Of a stretch of DNA of 64,000 bases, positions 44,636 to 52,992 are shown one piece after another. The notes under the pieces were generated by a model. The model was not told the DNA's origin. It worked only from the letters and a program-made list of their open reading frames with translations, and did no database searches. How positions within the stretch are numbered: the stretch's first letter is position 1; the number at the start of each line of letters is the position of its first letter. The stretch is taken from NCBI RefSeq assembly GCF_016595245.1, contig NZ_JAENHM010000015.1:1-64000 (forward strand). The letters are read 5' to 3'. The DNA comes from Azospirillum endophyticum (lineage in GTDB: Bacteria > Pseudomonadota > Alphaproteobacteria > Azospirillales > Azospirillaceae). A program made the position numbers and the translations under genes.

Positions 44636-45904
44636 ATGAAGATGCGCCTGACCCTGATCCAATGCCCGCCCGCCCAGGGCGGCGATATCGTCCGCGACCT
44701 CGGAACCGGCCGGCTGGTCATCGGCCGCGGCCCCGATTGCGACTGGGTGCTGAACGACACGGAGCGCGCGCTGTCCAAGGTCCACTGCATGGTGGAGTTC
44801 AAGGGCGGCGTCTACGTCGTCATCGACAGCTCGACCAACGGCGTCTTCCTGAACGACGCGCCGACCCCGATCGGCCGCGGCAATTCCGCGGTGGTGGGGG
44901 AGGGCGACCGGCTGCGGATGGGCGGCTTCGTCATGCGCGCCGGCTTCGCCGCGGAAGAGGCGCCAGCCGCCAACGACCCGTTCCTGGCGGTGCTGCGCGG
45001 CTCCGACGCCCCGTCGCGGCCGGTGGACGCCGCGGAGGGCGACGATCCCTTCGGCCTTCCGGCCTTCAACCGCGGCCCCATGTCGGTGATGCCGATCCCG
45101 GACGACGAGGATCTGTTCGGGGAGCCGTCCCGAACCGGCGATCCGTGGGGCGGCAAGCCGGCCGGCGGCTGGGAACCGACCGCGGCGCGCGGCGATGGCT
45201 ATGGCCGCGACGACGACTGGCCGGGCTCGGCGCAGCCCGATTTCTCCCCCGGCAGCCTGGGCACCATCCGTGTGGCGACCGAGCAAGGCGGCTTCGGTCG
45301 CGAGACCGGCGCGGGCATGGGTGCCGGCAATGGCGCCACCGGGATCCCGGACGATTGGCTGGACGACCCGGCCGACCTGACGCCGGTCCCCCTGGCGCCG
45401 GCCCACCAGACACCGGCCCCGGCCTCTCCGTTCCAGGCTTCGGCTCCGCCGCCCGGACAGGCCGCCGCGCCCATCCTGCCGCCCGACGACTGGGCCGACG
45501 AGCCGCTGGTTCCCCCCGCCTTCGGAGCACGCCCGGCGCCGTCCGTGCCGCCTGCGACCGACCCCCTGGCCCGCACGCTGGCCGACGTCGTGCTGTCGCT
45601 GGTCCGGCGCCAGACGGCGCTGGAGGCGATGCTCGGCCTCGATCCGGAAGAGACTCTGGCGCTGGGCGACTCGATCCTGCTCCGTGCCGCCGACGCCGAC
45701 GATGCGCTGGCCCGCCTGCGCGACCTGCCGGTGGCCGAGGCCGAGGCGCTGCTGCAGGCCGCCGCCGCGGACGCCGCCGCCCACCAATCGGCCCTGCTGG
45801 CCGCGGTGCGCGAACTGACGGGGGAGATGGCCGACGGCGGCACGCGGCTGGCCGCGCTCTATCGCCGGCTGCTGCCGATCCACCGTCACGCGCTCGGCGG
45901 CTGA
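44636..45904 (+). CDS. T6SS FHA-domain protein (ImpI/TagH)
   Basis: A 422-residue cytosolic protein. Residues about 25-95 form a forkhead-associated domain that binds phosphothreonine (GRGPDCDWVLND, SKVHCMVEF, DSSTNGVFLND with the Arg and Ser/His residues intact). A long Pro/Ala-rich linker follows, and the last 100 residues have the ImpI C-terminal look (LARTLADVVLSLVRRQTAL). In T6SS such proteins are phosphorylated by the PpkA-type kinase and promote assembly; the kinase is at 16360 here. It starts 4 bases after the preceding gene. Confidence 0.92.
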   Translation: MKMRLTLIQCPPAQGGDIVRDLGTGRLVIGRGPDCDWVLNDTERALSKVHCMVEFKGGVYVVIDSSTNGVFLNDAPTPIGRGNSAVVGEGDRLRMGGFVMRAGFAAEEAPAANDPFLAVLRGSDAPSRPVDAAEGDDPFGLPAFNRGPMSVMPIPDDEDLFGEPSRTGDPWGGKPAGGWEPTAARGDGYGRDDDWPGSAQPDFSPGSLGTIRVATEQGGFGRETGAGMGAGNGATGIPDDWLDDPADLTPVPLAPAHQTPAPASPFQASAPPPGQAAAPILPPDDWADEPLVPPAFGARPAPSVPPATDPLARTLADVVLSLVRRQTALEAMLGLDPEETLALGDSILLRAADADDALARLRDLPVAEAEALLQAAAADAAAHQSALLAAVRELTGEMADGGTRLAALYRRLLPIHRHALGG

Positions 45905-45958
45905 CGGAAGACGACGACCCATGGCAACGACCACCAGCCTGCAAGAGGAAAAGCGCCC

Positions 45959-47293
45959 ATGAGTTGGGACGACAAGGTCATCTGGTCCGAGGGCATGTTC
46001 CTGCGGGCTCAGCATTTCCAGCAGCAGGACCGTTACCTCGAACGGCTGGTGCGTGGCCGGGTCGCCGGCATCCGTCCCTTCGCCTGGGGCATCAGCGAGC
46101 TGACGATCAACCGCGAGCTTCTCGCCGTCGGCAAGTTCGCCGTGCTGCGCTGCAAGGGGATCCTGGAGGACGGCACGCCGATCAACATCCCCGACGACGA
46201 CGATCCGCCGCCGCCGCTCGACCTGCCGGAGACGCTGGCGAACAGCATCGTTTATCTGGCCTTGCCGACGCGCCAGCGCGGCGGCGTGGAGTTCGAGGTC
46301 GGCGAGAGCGCCGACGCCGCCACCCGCTATGTCGGCGAGGAGACCGAGACGGTCGATGCCGTCGCCGGATCGGCCAGCGTGTCGCGCATCCGCACCGGCC
46401 GCCTCCGCCTGCGCTACCGGCTGGAACGGCAGGAGCGCGCCGGCTACCACTGCCTCGGCCTCGCCCGCATCCAGGAGGTGCGGTCCGACCGCCGCGCCAC
46501 GCTGGACGAGCGCTACATCCCGCCGGCCCTGAACGTCCAGGCGCTGGCGCCGCTGGCCGGCTTCGTCACCGAAATCCAGGGCCTGCTGAGCAGCCGGTCC
46601 GAGGCGCTGGCCGCCCGTGTCGCCGGGTCCAACGGGCGCGGCGCCGGCGAGATGGCCGATTTCCTGATGCTTCAGGTCGCCAACCGTTCGGAGCCGCTGT
46701 TCGCCAACATCGCCCGCATGCCCGACATCCATCCGGAACGGCTGCACGGCATGATGCTGTCGCTGGCGGGCGAGCTGTCCACCTTCACCGCGATCAACAA
46801 GCGCCCGCCCGCCTTCCCGCCCTACCGGCACGACGACCTCCAGGGCACGCTGGAACCGGTGATGGCGGAAATCCGCCGGTCGCTCAGCGCGGTGCTGGAA
46901 CAGACCGCCATCCCGATCGACCTCCAGGAACGCAAATACGGCATCCGCGTCGGGACCATCGCCGACCGCTCGCTCATCACCACGGCGACCTTCGTGCTGG
47001 CGGTGCGGGCGGAGATGCCGGGCGAGGCCCTGCGCCGCAATTTCCCGGCCCTGGTGAAGATCGGACCGGTCGAACAAATTCGTGAGTTGGTGAATGTGCA
47101 GCTGCCCGGTATCCGGGTAAGACCCCTCCCTGTTGCCCCCCGCCAACTGCCCTATCATGCCGGTGCCGTGTATTTCGAACTCGAACGCGGTAGCCCGATT
47201 TGGAAACAGCTTGCAACGTCCGGCGGAATCGCGGTTCATCTGGCTGGTGACTTCCCCCAGGTGTCTATGGAGCTTTGGGCGATCCGTGGCTGA
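45959..47293 (+). CDS. tssK: T6SS baseplate protein TssK (ImpJ)
   Basis: A 444-residue protein with the family N-terminus (KVIWSEGMFLRAQHFQQQDR) and the C-terminal segment PLPVAPRQLPYHAGAVYFEL followed by LATSGGIAVHLAGDFP, all diagnostic. TssK links the baseplate to the TssL-TssM membrane complex. GAGGAAAAG lies upstream of the ATG. It is the last core T6SS gene on the plus strand, and the following sensor gene starts 30 bases later, so the T6SS transcript may extend into the signalling module. Confidence 0.97.
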   Translation: MSWDDKVIWSEGMFLRAQHFQQQDRYLERLVRGRVAGIRPFAWGISELTINRELLAVGKFAVLRCKGILEDGTPINIPDDDDPPPPLDLPETLANSIVYLALPTRQRGGVEFEVGESADAATRYVGEETETVDAVAGSASVSRIRTGRLRLRYRLERQERAGYHCLGLARIQEVRSDRRATLDERYIPPALNVQALAPLAGFVTEIQGLLSSRSEALAARVAGSNGRGAGEMADFLMLQVANRSEPLFANIARMPDIHPERLHGMMLSLAGELSTFTAINKRPPAFPPYRHDDLQGTLEPVMAEIRRSLSAVLEQTAIPIDLQERKYGIRVGTIADRSLITTATFVLAVRAEMPGEALRRNFPALVKIGPVEQIRELVNVQLPGIRVRPLPVAPRQLPYHAGAVYFELERGSPIWKQLATSGGIAVHLAGDFPQVSMELWAIRG

Positions 47294-47323
47294 CGCATCA
47301 CCATTTGACCGGGTAGGGGAGCG

Positions 47324-48091
47324 ATGAGGCTCGGCGGGGTGTTGGCCCTGCGCACGGGCGCCGTCATCGCCGCGACGGTGGCGACGGCCGTGCTTCTGTC
47401 GGTCGCCCTCTCCGGGCTGAAGTTCGAACAGAAGCTGCGCGAGGTCACCGCCTCCCGCCTGACCGTGGTGGCGGACGAGATGCGGCGCCGGGTCGAATAC
47501 GGCCTGACTCTGGGGCTGGACCTGTCCGAACTGGTCGATCTGCAGGCTCAGGCCGAGCGCGCCGCCTCGGGCGGGGAGATCCTCGGCGTCGAGGTGGTCG
47601 ACGACCGCGGCATCGTGCTGTTCGCCGCCGACCGCAACGTCGTCGGCCATCCCAGCCCGGTCCGTTGGACCGACGAGTTCGGCGCTACCCTGCGCCAGCG
47701 GATCGACGGCGACGTCCTGATCATCGGCACCGGTGTGCGCAACAGCTTCGGCCAGCCCGTGGGCGAGGTGATCCTGCGCTCGTCGCTGTCCGGGCTGCGG
47801 GCGCGGGTCGCGGCGGTCCAGGAGGGGCTGCGCCTTGGCACGCTGGCGCTGGTCGCCATTGCCGCGCTGGTGACTCTGGCCGCGGTTTTCATCGTCGTTC
47901 GCCAAGGCGGCGGACGGCGCGGGCTGGCCGCCGGCACCACCGGGCAAGGCGGTGATGCGGGATTGGTGGGCGATCGCCTGACTCATGGCATCGCTGGTGC
48001 CGACCGCGCCATGGAAGATTTCGAGCGGGAACTGGATGCCATGGCTCCGCTGGGCATCCCGTCGCCGCTGCCGAAAGGGGCCGCATCATGA
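47324..48091 (+). CDS. membrane sensor protein, type A copy 1
   Basis: A 255-residue protein with a transmembrane helix at about 12-32, a periplasmic domain of about 140 residues and a second helix at about 168-192, then a Gly-rich and helical cytoplasmic tail without catalytic motif. The periplasmic part has YGLTLGLDLSEL and ILGVEVVDDRGIVLF, typical of a small PAS/Cache-like sensor fold. The same motifs recur in the product at 52177, so the two are paralogues. Its stop overlaps the start of the MFS-fusion gene by 4 bases (ATGA). Likely role: ligand sensing as part of a complex with the next gene product; this is inferred. Confidence 0.75.
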   Translation: MRLGGVLALRTGAVIAATVATAVLLSVALSGLKFEQKLREVTASRLTVVADEMRRRVEYGLTLGLDLSELVDLQAQAERAASGGEILGVEVVDDRGIVLFAADRNVVGHPSPVRWTDEFGATLRQRIDGDVLIIGTGVRNSFGQPVGEVILRSSLSGLRARVAAVQEGLRLGTLALVAIAALVTLAAVFIVVRQGGGRRGLAAGTTGQGGDAGLVGDRLTHGIAGADRAMEDFERELDAMAPLGIPSPLPKGAAS

Positions 48092-50247
48092 CCCGCGACG
48101 GCAAGGCCGTGTCGAAGCCGAAGCGCGACCCGATCAGCGCCCTGGTGCTGAGGCTGACCATCGTCACCGTGGCCGTCCTGCTTCTGGCGGCCGGAGCGGC
48201 GTCCTGGCTGTCGCTGCGCAGTTTCGATCCGCTGTTCCAGCCGGAACTGGCGCGCAAGGCGCAGACGGTCGGCGGCCTGATCGGGGCGCAGATCGACCGC
48301 GGCCTGGGCGTGCGGATCCCGCTGAACCGCATGACCGGCCTCGACGCCTTGCTGGCGGCGGAGGTGGAGCGCCACGACGACATCGCCTACATCGCGGTGA
48401 CCGATCCCGTCGGCCATATCGTCGCCGCCGCGGGCAAGCCGCTCGCCGGGATCGCCGCCGTACCGGCCGAACGCCTGACCGGCCCCGCCGACGGACGGCT
48501 GGCGCGCGGCTTCATCGATGTCGAGAGGCCGCTGCTGGCGGCTGCCGCCGCCGGCGAACCGGCCGGGGCGCTGCATGTCGGCGTCGACAGCGCCTTCCTG
48601 GCGAAGGCTTCCACCGATCTGGCGCTCGACGTTCTGTCGGTGGTCATCGTCTCCGTCCTGCTGATCTTCGAGGTGCTGCAGCTGGTCGTAAATCTCGCCA
48701 TGCGGCGGGTGCTGACCCTGCGGCTGCTGGCCGACCGGGCTGAGGAGGGCGATTTCCGCGCCACGTTGCCGGCCGTTTCCGGATCGGCGGGGCAAGCCGC
48801 CGCCACGGCCGCCGCCACCGACGACCGTGCGCTGGAAACAGGCGTGCGGGCCGCGCTCGACGGCGTGAACGCCCGCTATGCCGGGCTTGCCGCCCGGGTG
48901 GCGGAGCTGCGCCGCCGGCTGGGCAACGACGACCCGCGGGTCGACCGGGCGGAAGCCGGGCTGACGGCCCTCGCCGGCCGGTTCCGCTTCCGTGATCCTG
49001 CCTCCACGTCGCCGCCACCGGCGCCGCTGAACCTCGTCTTCCTGCGCTTGCCGGTCTTCCTGTTCTGCCTGTCGGAGGAGCTGTCGCGCCCCTTCCTGCC
49101 GGCCTATGCCAAGTCCTTTGCCGACGAGGTGCCGTGGCTGACGCCCGACATGGTGGTCAGCCTGCCGATCACGCTGTTCATGCTGATCTGGGCGCTGTCG
49201 CAGCCGGGGGGCGCCCGCTTCTCCGAACGCTGGGGCCGGGCGCGGTCCTTCGCCGTCGGGGCGCTGCTGGGCTCCGTCAGCCTGGCGCTGACCGCGTCGG
49301 CCGGGTCGCTGTTCGAGTTGATGCTGTGGCGCTGCCTGACGGCTCTCGGCTACGGTCTGGTCCTCATCACGGCGCAGGGCATCGTGGTGGACCACAGCAC
49401 GCCGCGCAACCGTGCCGCCGGCATGGCGATGTTCATCGGCGCGCTGCTGGCGGCCGGCGTCTGCGGCCCGGTCGGCGGTGGCATCATCGCCGACCAGATC
49501 GGTTTCCGCGCCACCTTCCTGCTGGGCGCCGCGCTGGCGCTGGGGGCCGGCCTGTCGGTCAGCCTGCTTCTGCTGCGCGGCCGGGGCGCCGCACGCCCGC
49601 CGGCCGGCGCAGCCCCGCGCCCGGCGATGGGAAGCGCCCTGCCGCTGTTCCGCGATCTCCGCTTCTCCGCCCTGATGGTGCTGAGCGCGATCCCGACCAA
49701 GATCGCCTCCACCGCCTTCCTCTTCTGCCTCGTCCCGCTTCTGCTGACCGCCGACGGCGCCACCAAGGCCGAGATCGGCCGGGTGCAGATGATGTATTTC
49801 GTCGCCTTCATCCTGGTGTCGCCGCTGGCCGCCAGCCTGTCCGACCGCTGGCAGGCCCGGCGCGGCTTCATCGCCGCCGGCGGCATCGGCACGCTGGCGA
49901 GCTGTCTGCCCATCGTCGCCACCGATGCGCTGTGGGGGCCGCCGCTGGCCATCGCGCTGTTCGGCCTGTCCCAGGCGCTGGTCGGGGCGCCGCAACTGAC
50001 GCTGGTTTCACAGATCGCCCGCGAGGGCGGTTTGCAGGAGACCGCAGCCATCGGCTGGTACCGGCTGATCGAGCGGCTGGGCGGTGCGCTCGGCCCGGTC
50101 ACCGCGATGGCGGTGGCGGTCGCCACCTCCTACCGCGAGGCGATGCTCGGTATCGGCCTGCTGTGCGGGGCGAGCGCCCTGCTGTTCTGGATTCTCTTCC
50201 GCACCGGCCGGCCGGCCACCCCGGCATCCCGGCCGCAGGAGGCATGA
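48088..50247 (+). CDS. fusion of a periplasmic sensor domain and an MFS transporter (type B copy 1)
   Basis: A 719-residue protein. The first part has a transmembrane helix at about 20-45, a periplasmic region with RGLGVRIPLNRMTGLD and DIAYIAVTDPVGHIV, a second helix at about 180-205 and a HAMP-like/coiled linker to about 305. Residues about 310-705 form a 12-helix MFS domain with a typical loop (GGARFSERWGRARSF) and GGGIIADQIGFRATFLLGA. Sensor-MFS fusions of this kind are uncommon. The N-terminal half is related to the product at 52989. It overlaps both the preceding and following genes by 4 bases. The MFS part could transport the ligand or act as a receptor; no substrate can be assigned. 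Confidence 0.85.
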   Translation: MTRDGKAVSKPKRDPISALVLRLTIVTVAVLLLAAGAASWLSLRSFDPLFQPELARKAQTVGGLIGAQIDRGLGVRIPLNRMTGLDALLAAEVERHDDIAYIAVTDPVGHIVAAAGKPLAGIAAVPAERLTGPADGRLARGFIDVERPLLAAAAAGEPAGALHVGVDSAFLAKASTDLALDVLSVVIVSVLLIFEVLQLVVNLAMRRVLTLRLLADRAEEGDFRATLPAVSGSAGQAAATAAATDDRALETGVRAALDGVNARYAGLAARVAELRRRLGNDDPRVDRAEAGLTALAGRFRFRDPASTSPPPAPLNLVFLRLPVFLFCLSEELSRPFLPAYAKSFADEVPWLTPDMVVSLPITLFMLIWALSQPGGARFSERWGRARSFAVGALLGSVSLALTASAGSLFELMLWRCLTALGYGLVLITAQGIVVDHSTPRNRAAGMAMFIGALLAAGVCGPVGGGIIADQIGFRATFLLGAALALGAGLSVSLLLLRGRGAARPPAGAAPRPAMGSALPLFRDLRFSALMVLSAIPTKIASTAFLFCLVPLLLTADGATKAEIGRVQMMYFVAFILVSPLAASLSDRWQARRGFIAAGGIGTLASCLPIVATDALWGPPLAIALFGLSQALVGAPQLTLVSQIAREGGLQETAAIGWYRLIERLGGALGPVTAMAVAVATSYREAMLGIGLLCGASALLFWILFRTGRPATPASRPQEA

Positions 50248-51308
50248 CCGCGATGTTCTTTGACGACGACCTCCTCAAGATTCGCCGGCGCTCGCTGCTG
50301 CGGCTTGCCGCCGCCGGCGGCCTTGCCTTGCCGAGCCTGCCGATCGCCGGGCGGGCGCTCGCCGCCGCGGTGCCGGACCGGACCTTCCGCATCACCATGG
50401 TCCTCGGCCGTGGCGAGAGCGACAACGAGTTCGGCTTCAAGGACTATCTGGCGCGCCGCGGGCTGAAGGTCGACTACACCATCCGCAACACCGGCGGCGA
50501 CAACGGCAAGCTGCCGGGCATCATCGAAGAGATCAAGGACACCCGCCCCGATCTGATCTACAGCTGGGGCACGCCGCAGACCCGCGGCCTCCTCGGACCC
50601 TTCGACGGTGCCGATCCGCGCAAATACGTCACCGACATCCCCGTCGTCTTCACCTTCGTCGCCGCGCCGGTGGACGCGAAGATCGTGCCCGATCTCGGCC
50701 GGCCGGGGCGCAACGTCACCGGCACCATCCACATCGCGCCGATCGCGGTGCAGCTGAACACCATCCAGGCCTATCGCCCGATCAAGCGGCTGGGCGTCGT
50801 CTACAACCCGCAGGAACGCAACTCGGTCCTCACCATCGAGGGGCTGCGGGCGGAGTCGGCGCTGCGCGGGCTGGAGCTGATCGAGGAGCCGGTGCCGCTG
50901 AACGACCGCGGCGAGCCGATCTCCGCCGCGGTACCCGACGCGCTGGGCCGCGTGGCCAAGCGCGGGGCGGAGGTGCTGTATATCGGCCCCGACACCTTCA
51001 TCGCCTTCCACAACCGCGCGGTCGTGGCGGCGGAGGCGTTGCGCCTGCGGCTGCCGACCTTTTCGGTGACGGAGCTGATCGTGCGCACCGACAAGGCGAT
51101 GCTGGCCCTGGCGAGCAGCGCCTACGGCATCGGCCGCTTCACCGCCTTCAAGGCGGCGCAGATCCTGCTCGACGGCGTCAATCCGGCCGACATCCCGGTG
51201 GAAACGCTGAAGCGATTCTCCGTCATCATCAACATGCCCACCGTGCGGGCGCTCGAATATTACCCGCCCATCGGCCTGCTGAACTTCGCGGAAATCATCG
51301 AATCGTGA
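50244..51308 (+). CDS. orphan ABC-type solute-binding protein (TrpX-like family)
   Basis: A 354-residue exported protein. The N-terminus has a Tat-like signal (RRRSLLRLAAAGG, then AGRALA). The mature part belongs to the ABC_sub_bind type with IYSWGTPQTRG-like, VVFTFVAAPVDA and GPDTFIAFHNR segments and two Rossmann-like lobes. Family members often bind tryptophan-like or other small ligands for ABC import, but no permease or ATPase gene is in this module. It overlaps the MFS-fusion gene by ATGA. It may present ligand to the membrane sensors, as known for other binding-protein-dependent sensors; this is inference. Confidence 0.85.
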   Translation: MTAMFFDDDLLKIRRRSLLRLAAAGGLALPSLPIAGRALAAAVPDRTFRITMVLGRGESDNEFGFKDYLARRGLKVDYTIRNTGGDNGKLPGIIEEIKDTRPDLIYSWGTPQTRGLLGPFDGADPRKYVTDIPVVFTFVAAPVDAKIVPDLGRPGRNVTGTIHIAPIAVQLNTIQAYRPIKRLGVVYNPQERNSVLTIEGLRAESALRGLELIEEPVPLNDRGEPISAAVPDALGRVAKRGAEVLYIGPDTFIAFHNRAVVAAEALRLRLPTFSVTELIVRTDKAMLALASSAYGIGRFTAFKAAQILLDGVNPADIPVETLKRFSVIINMPTVRALEYYPPIGLLNFAEIIES

Positions 51309-51335
51309 GTGGCGAATCAATTGTGAGTGGCGAAT
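51305..51335. repeat. 13-base direct repeat after the binding-protein gene
   Basis: GTGAGTGGCGAAT occurs at 51305-51317 and again at 51323-51335. The first copy holds the TGA stop of the binding-protein gene; the second lies just before the ATG of the GNAT gene. Confidence 0.85.
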
Positions 51336-51336
51336 T

Positions 51337-52122
51337 ATGAGCGTTCCGCCCCCTGTCGTCCTGCCGTTCGCCCCGGTCCCCCTGCGCGGCGACGCCGCGC
51401 GCGCGGTGGCCGCCGTCCGCCTGCGGGCGCTGGCCGCCGACCTGCCGGACGGGCTGGCCGTCCGCATGATGGATCTGGACGATTCCAGCCTGCTCGCCGA
51501 TTTTCGCGTCCGCGTGGTGGCGACGCTGGAGGATCCCGACCATTACCGCATGGCCGGAGAGGTCGGAAATTTCGTCACCGACCATCTGGGCGACCGCGGC
51601 CTGACCGCCGGCATCTTCCGCGACGGGACGCTGGTCGCCTATGGCGCCCTCGGCCTGCCGTCCGGCGACTGCCCCAACCGCGGCCGCGACCTCGATCTGC
51701 CGGACGCGGAGCTGCCCTGGGTGGCGCACATGTCGTCCGCCATGGTCGACCCGTCGGAACGCGGGCGCGGCCTGCACCACCGGCTGATCGACTGGCGGAT
51801 CGAGGTGGCGGAGGCGCTGGGCCGCAGGCACCTGATCACCACGGTCAGCACGCGCAACCACCGCAGCTGGGGCCATCTGGCCAGGCACGGCATCCATCCG
51901 AAGCGGCTGATCCGGGTCGGCGGCGATCTGGTGCGGCTGCTGGTCCACCGCGACTTCACCGTCGACCCGGTCTTCGACACCGCCAGCGCCGAGCTGGTGG
52001 CGGTGGACGAATTGGCGTCGCGCTGGGACGTGTTCGAGCGTGGCCATGTCTGGGGCCGCGTCGCGGTGGGCGAGGGGGCTTCGCTGCGCTGGTATGCGCT
52101 GTGCGGCCGTGAAAAGGGCTGA
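51337..52122 (+). CDS. GNAT-family acetyltransferase
   Basis: A 261-residue cytosolic protein with one GNAT domain. The acetyl-CoA loop is ERGRGLHHRLIDWRIEVAE near residues 147-165, preceded by the VAHMSSAMVDP strand. The substrate cannot be inferred. It lies between the binding-protein gene (28 bases upstream) and the second sensor pair (54 bases downstream), so it is probably part of the same operon. It could modify a protein or ligand of the pathway; no further support for this. Confidence 0.8.
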   Translation: MSVPPPVVLPFAPVPLRGDAARAVAAVRLRALAADLPDGLAVRMMDLDDSSLLADFRVRVVATLEDPDHYRMAGEVGNFVTDHLGDRGLTAGIFRDGTLVAYGALGLPSGDCPNRGRDLDLPDAELPWVAHMSSAMVDPSERGRGLHHRLIDWRIEVAEALGRRHLITTVSTRNHRSWGHLARHGIHPKRLIRVGGDLVRLLVHRDFTVDPVFDTASAELVAVDELASRWDVFERGHVWGRVAVGEGASLRWYALCGREKG

Positions 52123-52176
52123 ATCGGGGCGGACGCCGCCTGACGGCCGGCGGTTTGCCTGAAGGGGAAGACCGGG

Positions 52177-52992
52177 ATGGGATCGGGGAGTTTCGGGGCG
52201 CGGCTGGCGGCATTCGTGGCGGTGGCGGTGTTCATCGCTGGGCTGTCCGCAGTCGTGCTGTGGACGCGCGAAGAGGCACGCCGCCTGGACGAGGCCGTGG
52301 CCTCCCAGGTCAACTTCGTGCTGAGCGAGGCCAAGGAATCGCTGGAAACCCAGCTGAACCTCGGCCTGGCGCTGGGCGACCTGCCGCAGGTCGAGACTTT
52401 GCTGGCCCGCGCCCGCGCCGCGCTTCCCGGCATCCAGTCCGTCGCCGTCCTGGACGAAGGCGGCACCATCCTCTTCTCCACCAACGCGGTGGAGGTCGGG
52501 GAGGCGCTGTCGTTCCGCCCCGCGGTGAATTCCGGTGGCCCCGACGGCGACGTGAGCGGCTTCTGGTCGGAGGAACGCGGGGCCGAGCGCGCCTACGGCG
52601 TCGGCCTCGCAACCAGCTTCGACACGGTGGCCGGCAGCGTCCTGGTGCGGATGCCGGCCGGCGCGATGGCGGAGCCGTTGCGCCATTACGCCCTGACCCT
52701 GTCCATCGGCGCCCTGCTGATCGCGGTGCCGCTGGCGCTGCTCGGCTGGCTGGCCGGGCTGCGGCTCGCCGCCGGACCGCGGCGGTCGCTCACCGACATC
52801 GCCGCCGTGCTGGAAGGGCTGGGGGAGGGACGCGCCGGTGCCGCTCCGTTATCGCCGGCTCAGTCTCCGGCCCAGTCTCCGGCCCAGGCGCTCGGCCTGC
52901 CGGTCCCCGCCTTCACCGACGCGGTGCGGCGGCGCCTGACCATCCTCGATGAGGCGGAGCGCGAAGTCGCCCGCCTGGACGAACTCGCATGA
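52177..52992 (+). CDS. membrane sensor protein, type A copy 2
   Basis: A 271-residue protein with a transmembrane helix at about 8-28, a periplasmic domain and a second helix at about 178-200, followed by a short cytoplasmic part. The periplasmic part carries TQLNLGLALGDL and IQSVAVLDEGGTILF, which align with YGLTLGLDLSEL and ILGVEVVDDRGIVLF of the product at 47324. A SPAQ unit is repeated three times near residue 230. Its stop overlaps the start of the next sensor gene (ATGA), the same arrangement as in the first pair. No enzymatic domain. Confidence 0.75.
   Translation: MGSGSFGARLAAFVAVAVFIAGLSAVVLWTREEARRLDEAVASQVNFVLSEAKESLETQLNLGLALGDLPQVETLLARARAALPGIQSVAVLDEGGTILFSTNAVEVGEALSFRPAVNSGGPDGDVSGFWSEERGAERAYGVGLATSFDTVAGSVLVRMPAGAMAEPLRHYALTLSIGALLIAVPLALLGWLAGLRLAAGPRRSLTDIAAVLEGLGEGRAGAAPLSPAQSPAQSPAQALGLPVPAFTDAVRRRLTILDEAEREVARLDELA
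52855..52890 (+). repeat. 12-base tandem repeat coding SPAQ units
   Basis: The unit TCTCCGGCCCAG or close variants is present about three times in a row and encodes SPAQSPAQSPAQ in the linker of the sensor at 52177. The recent look of the copies suggests slippage. Confidence 0.75.
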
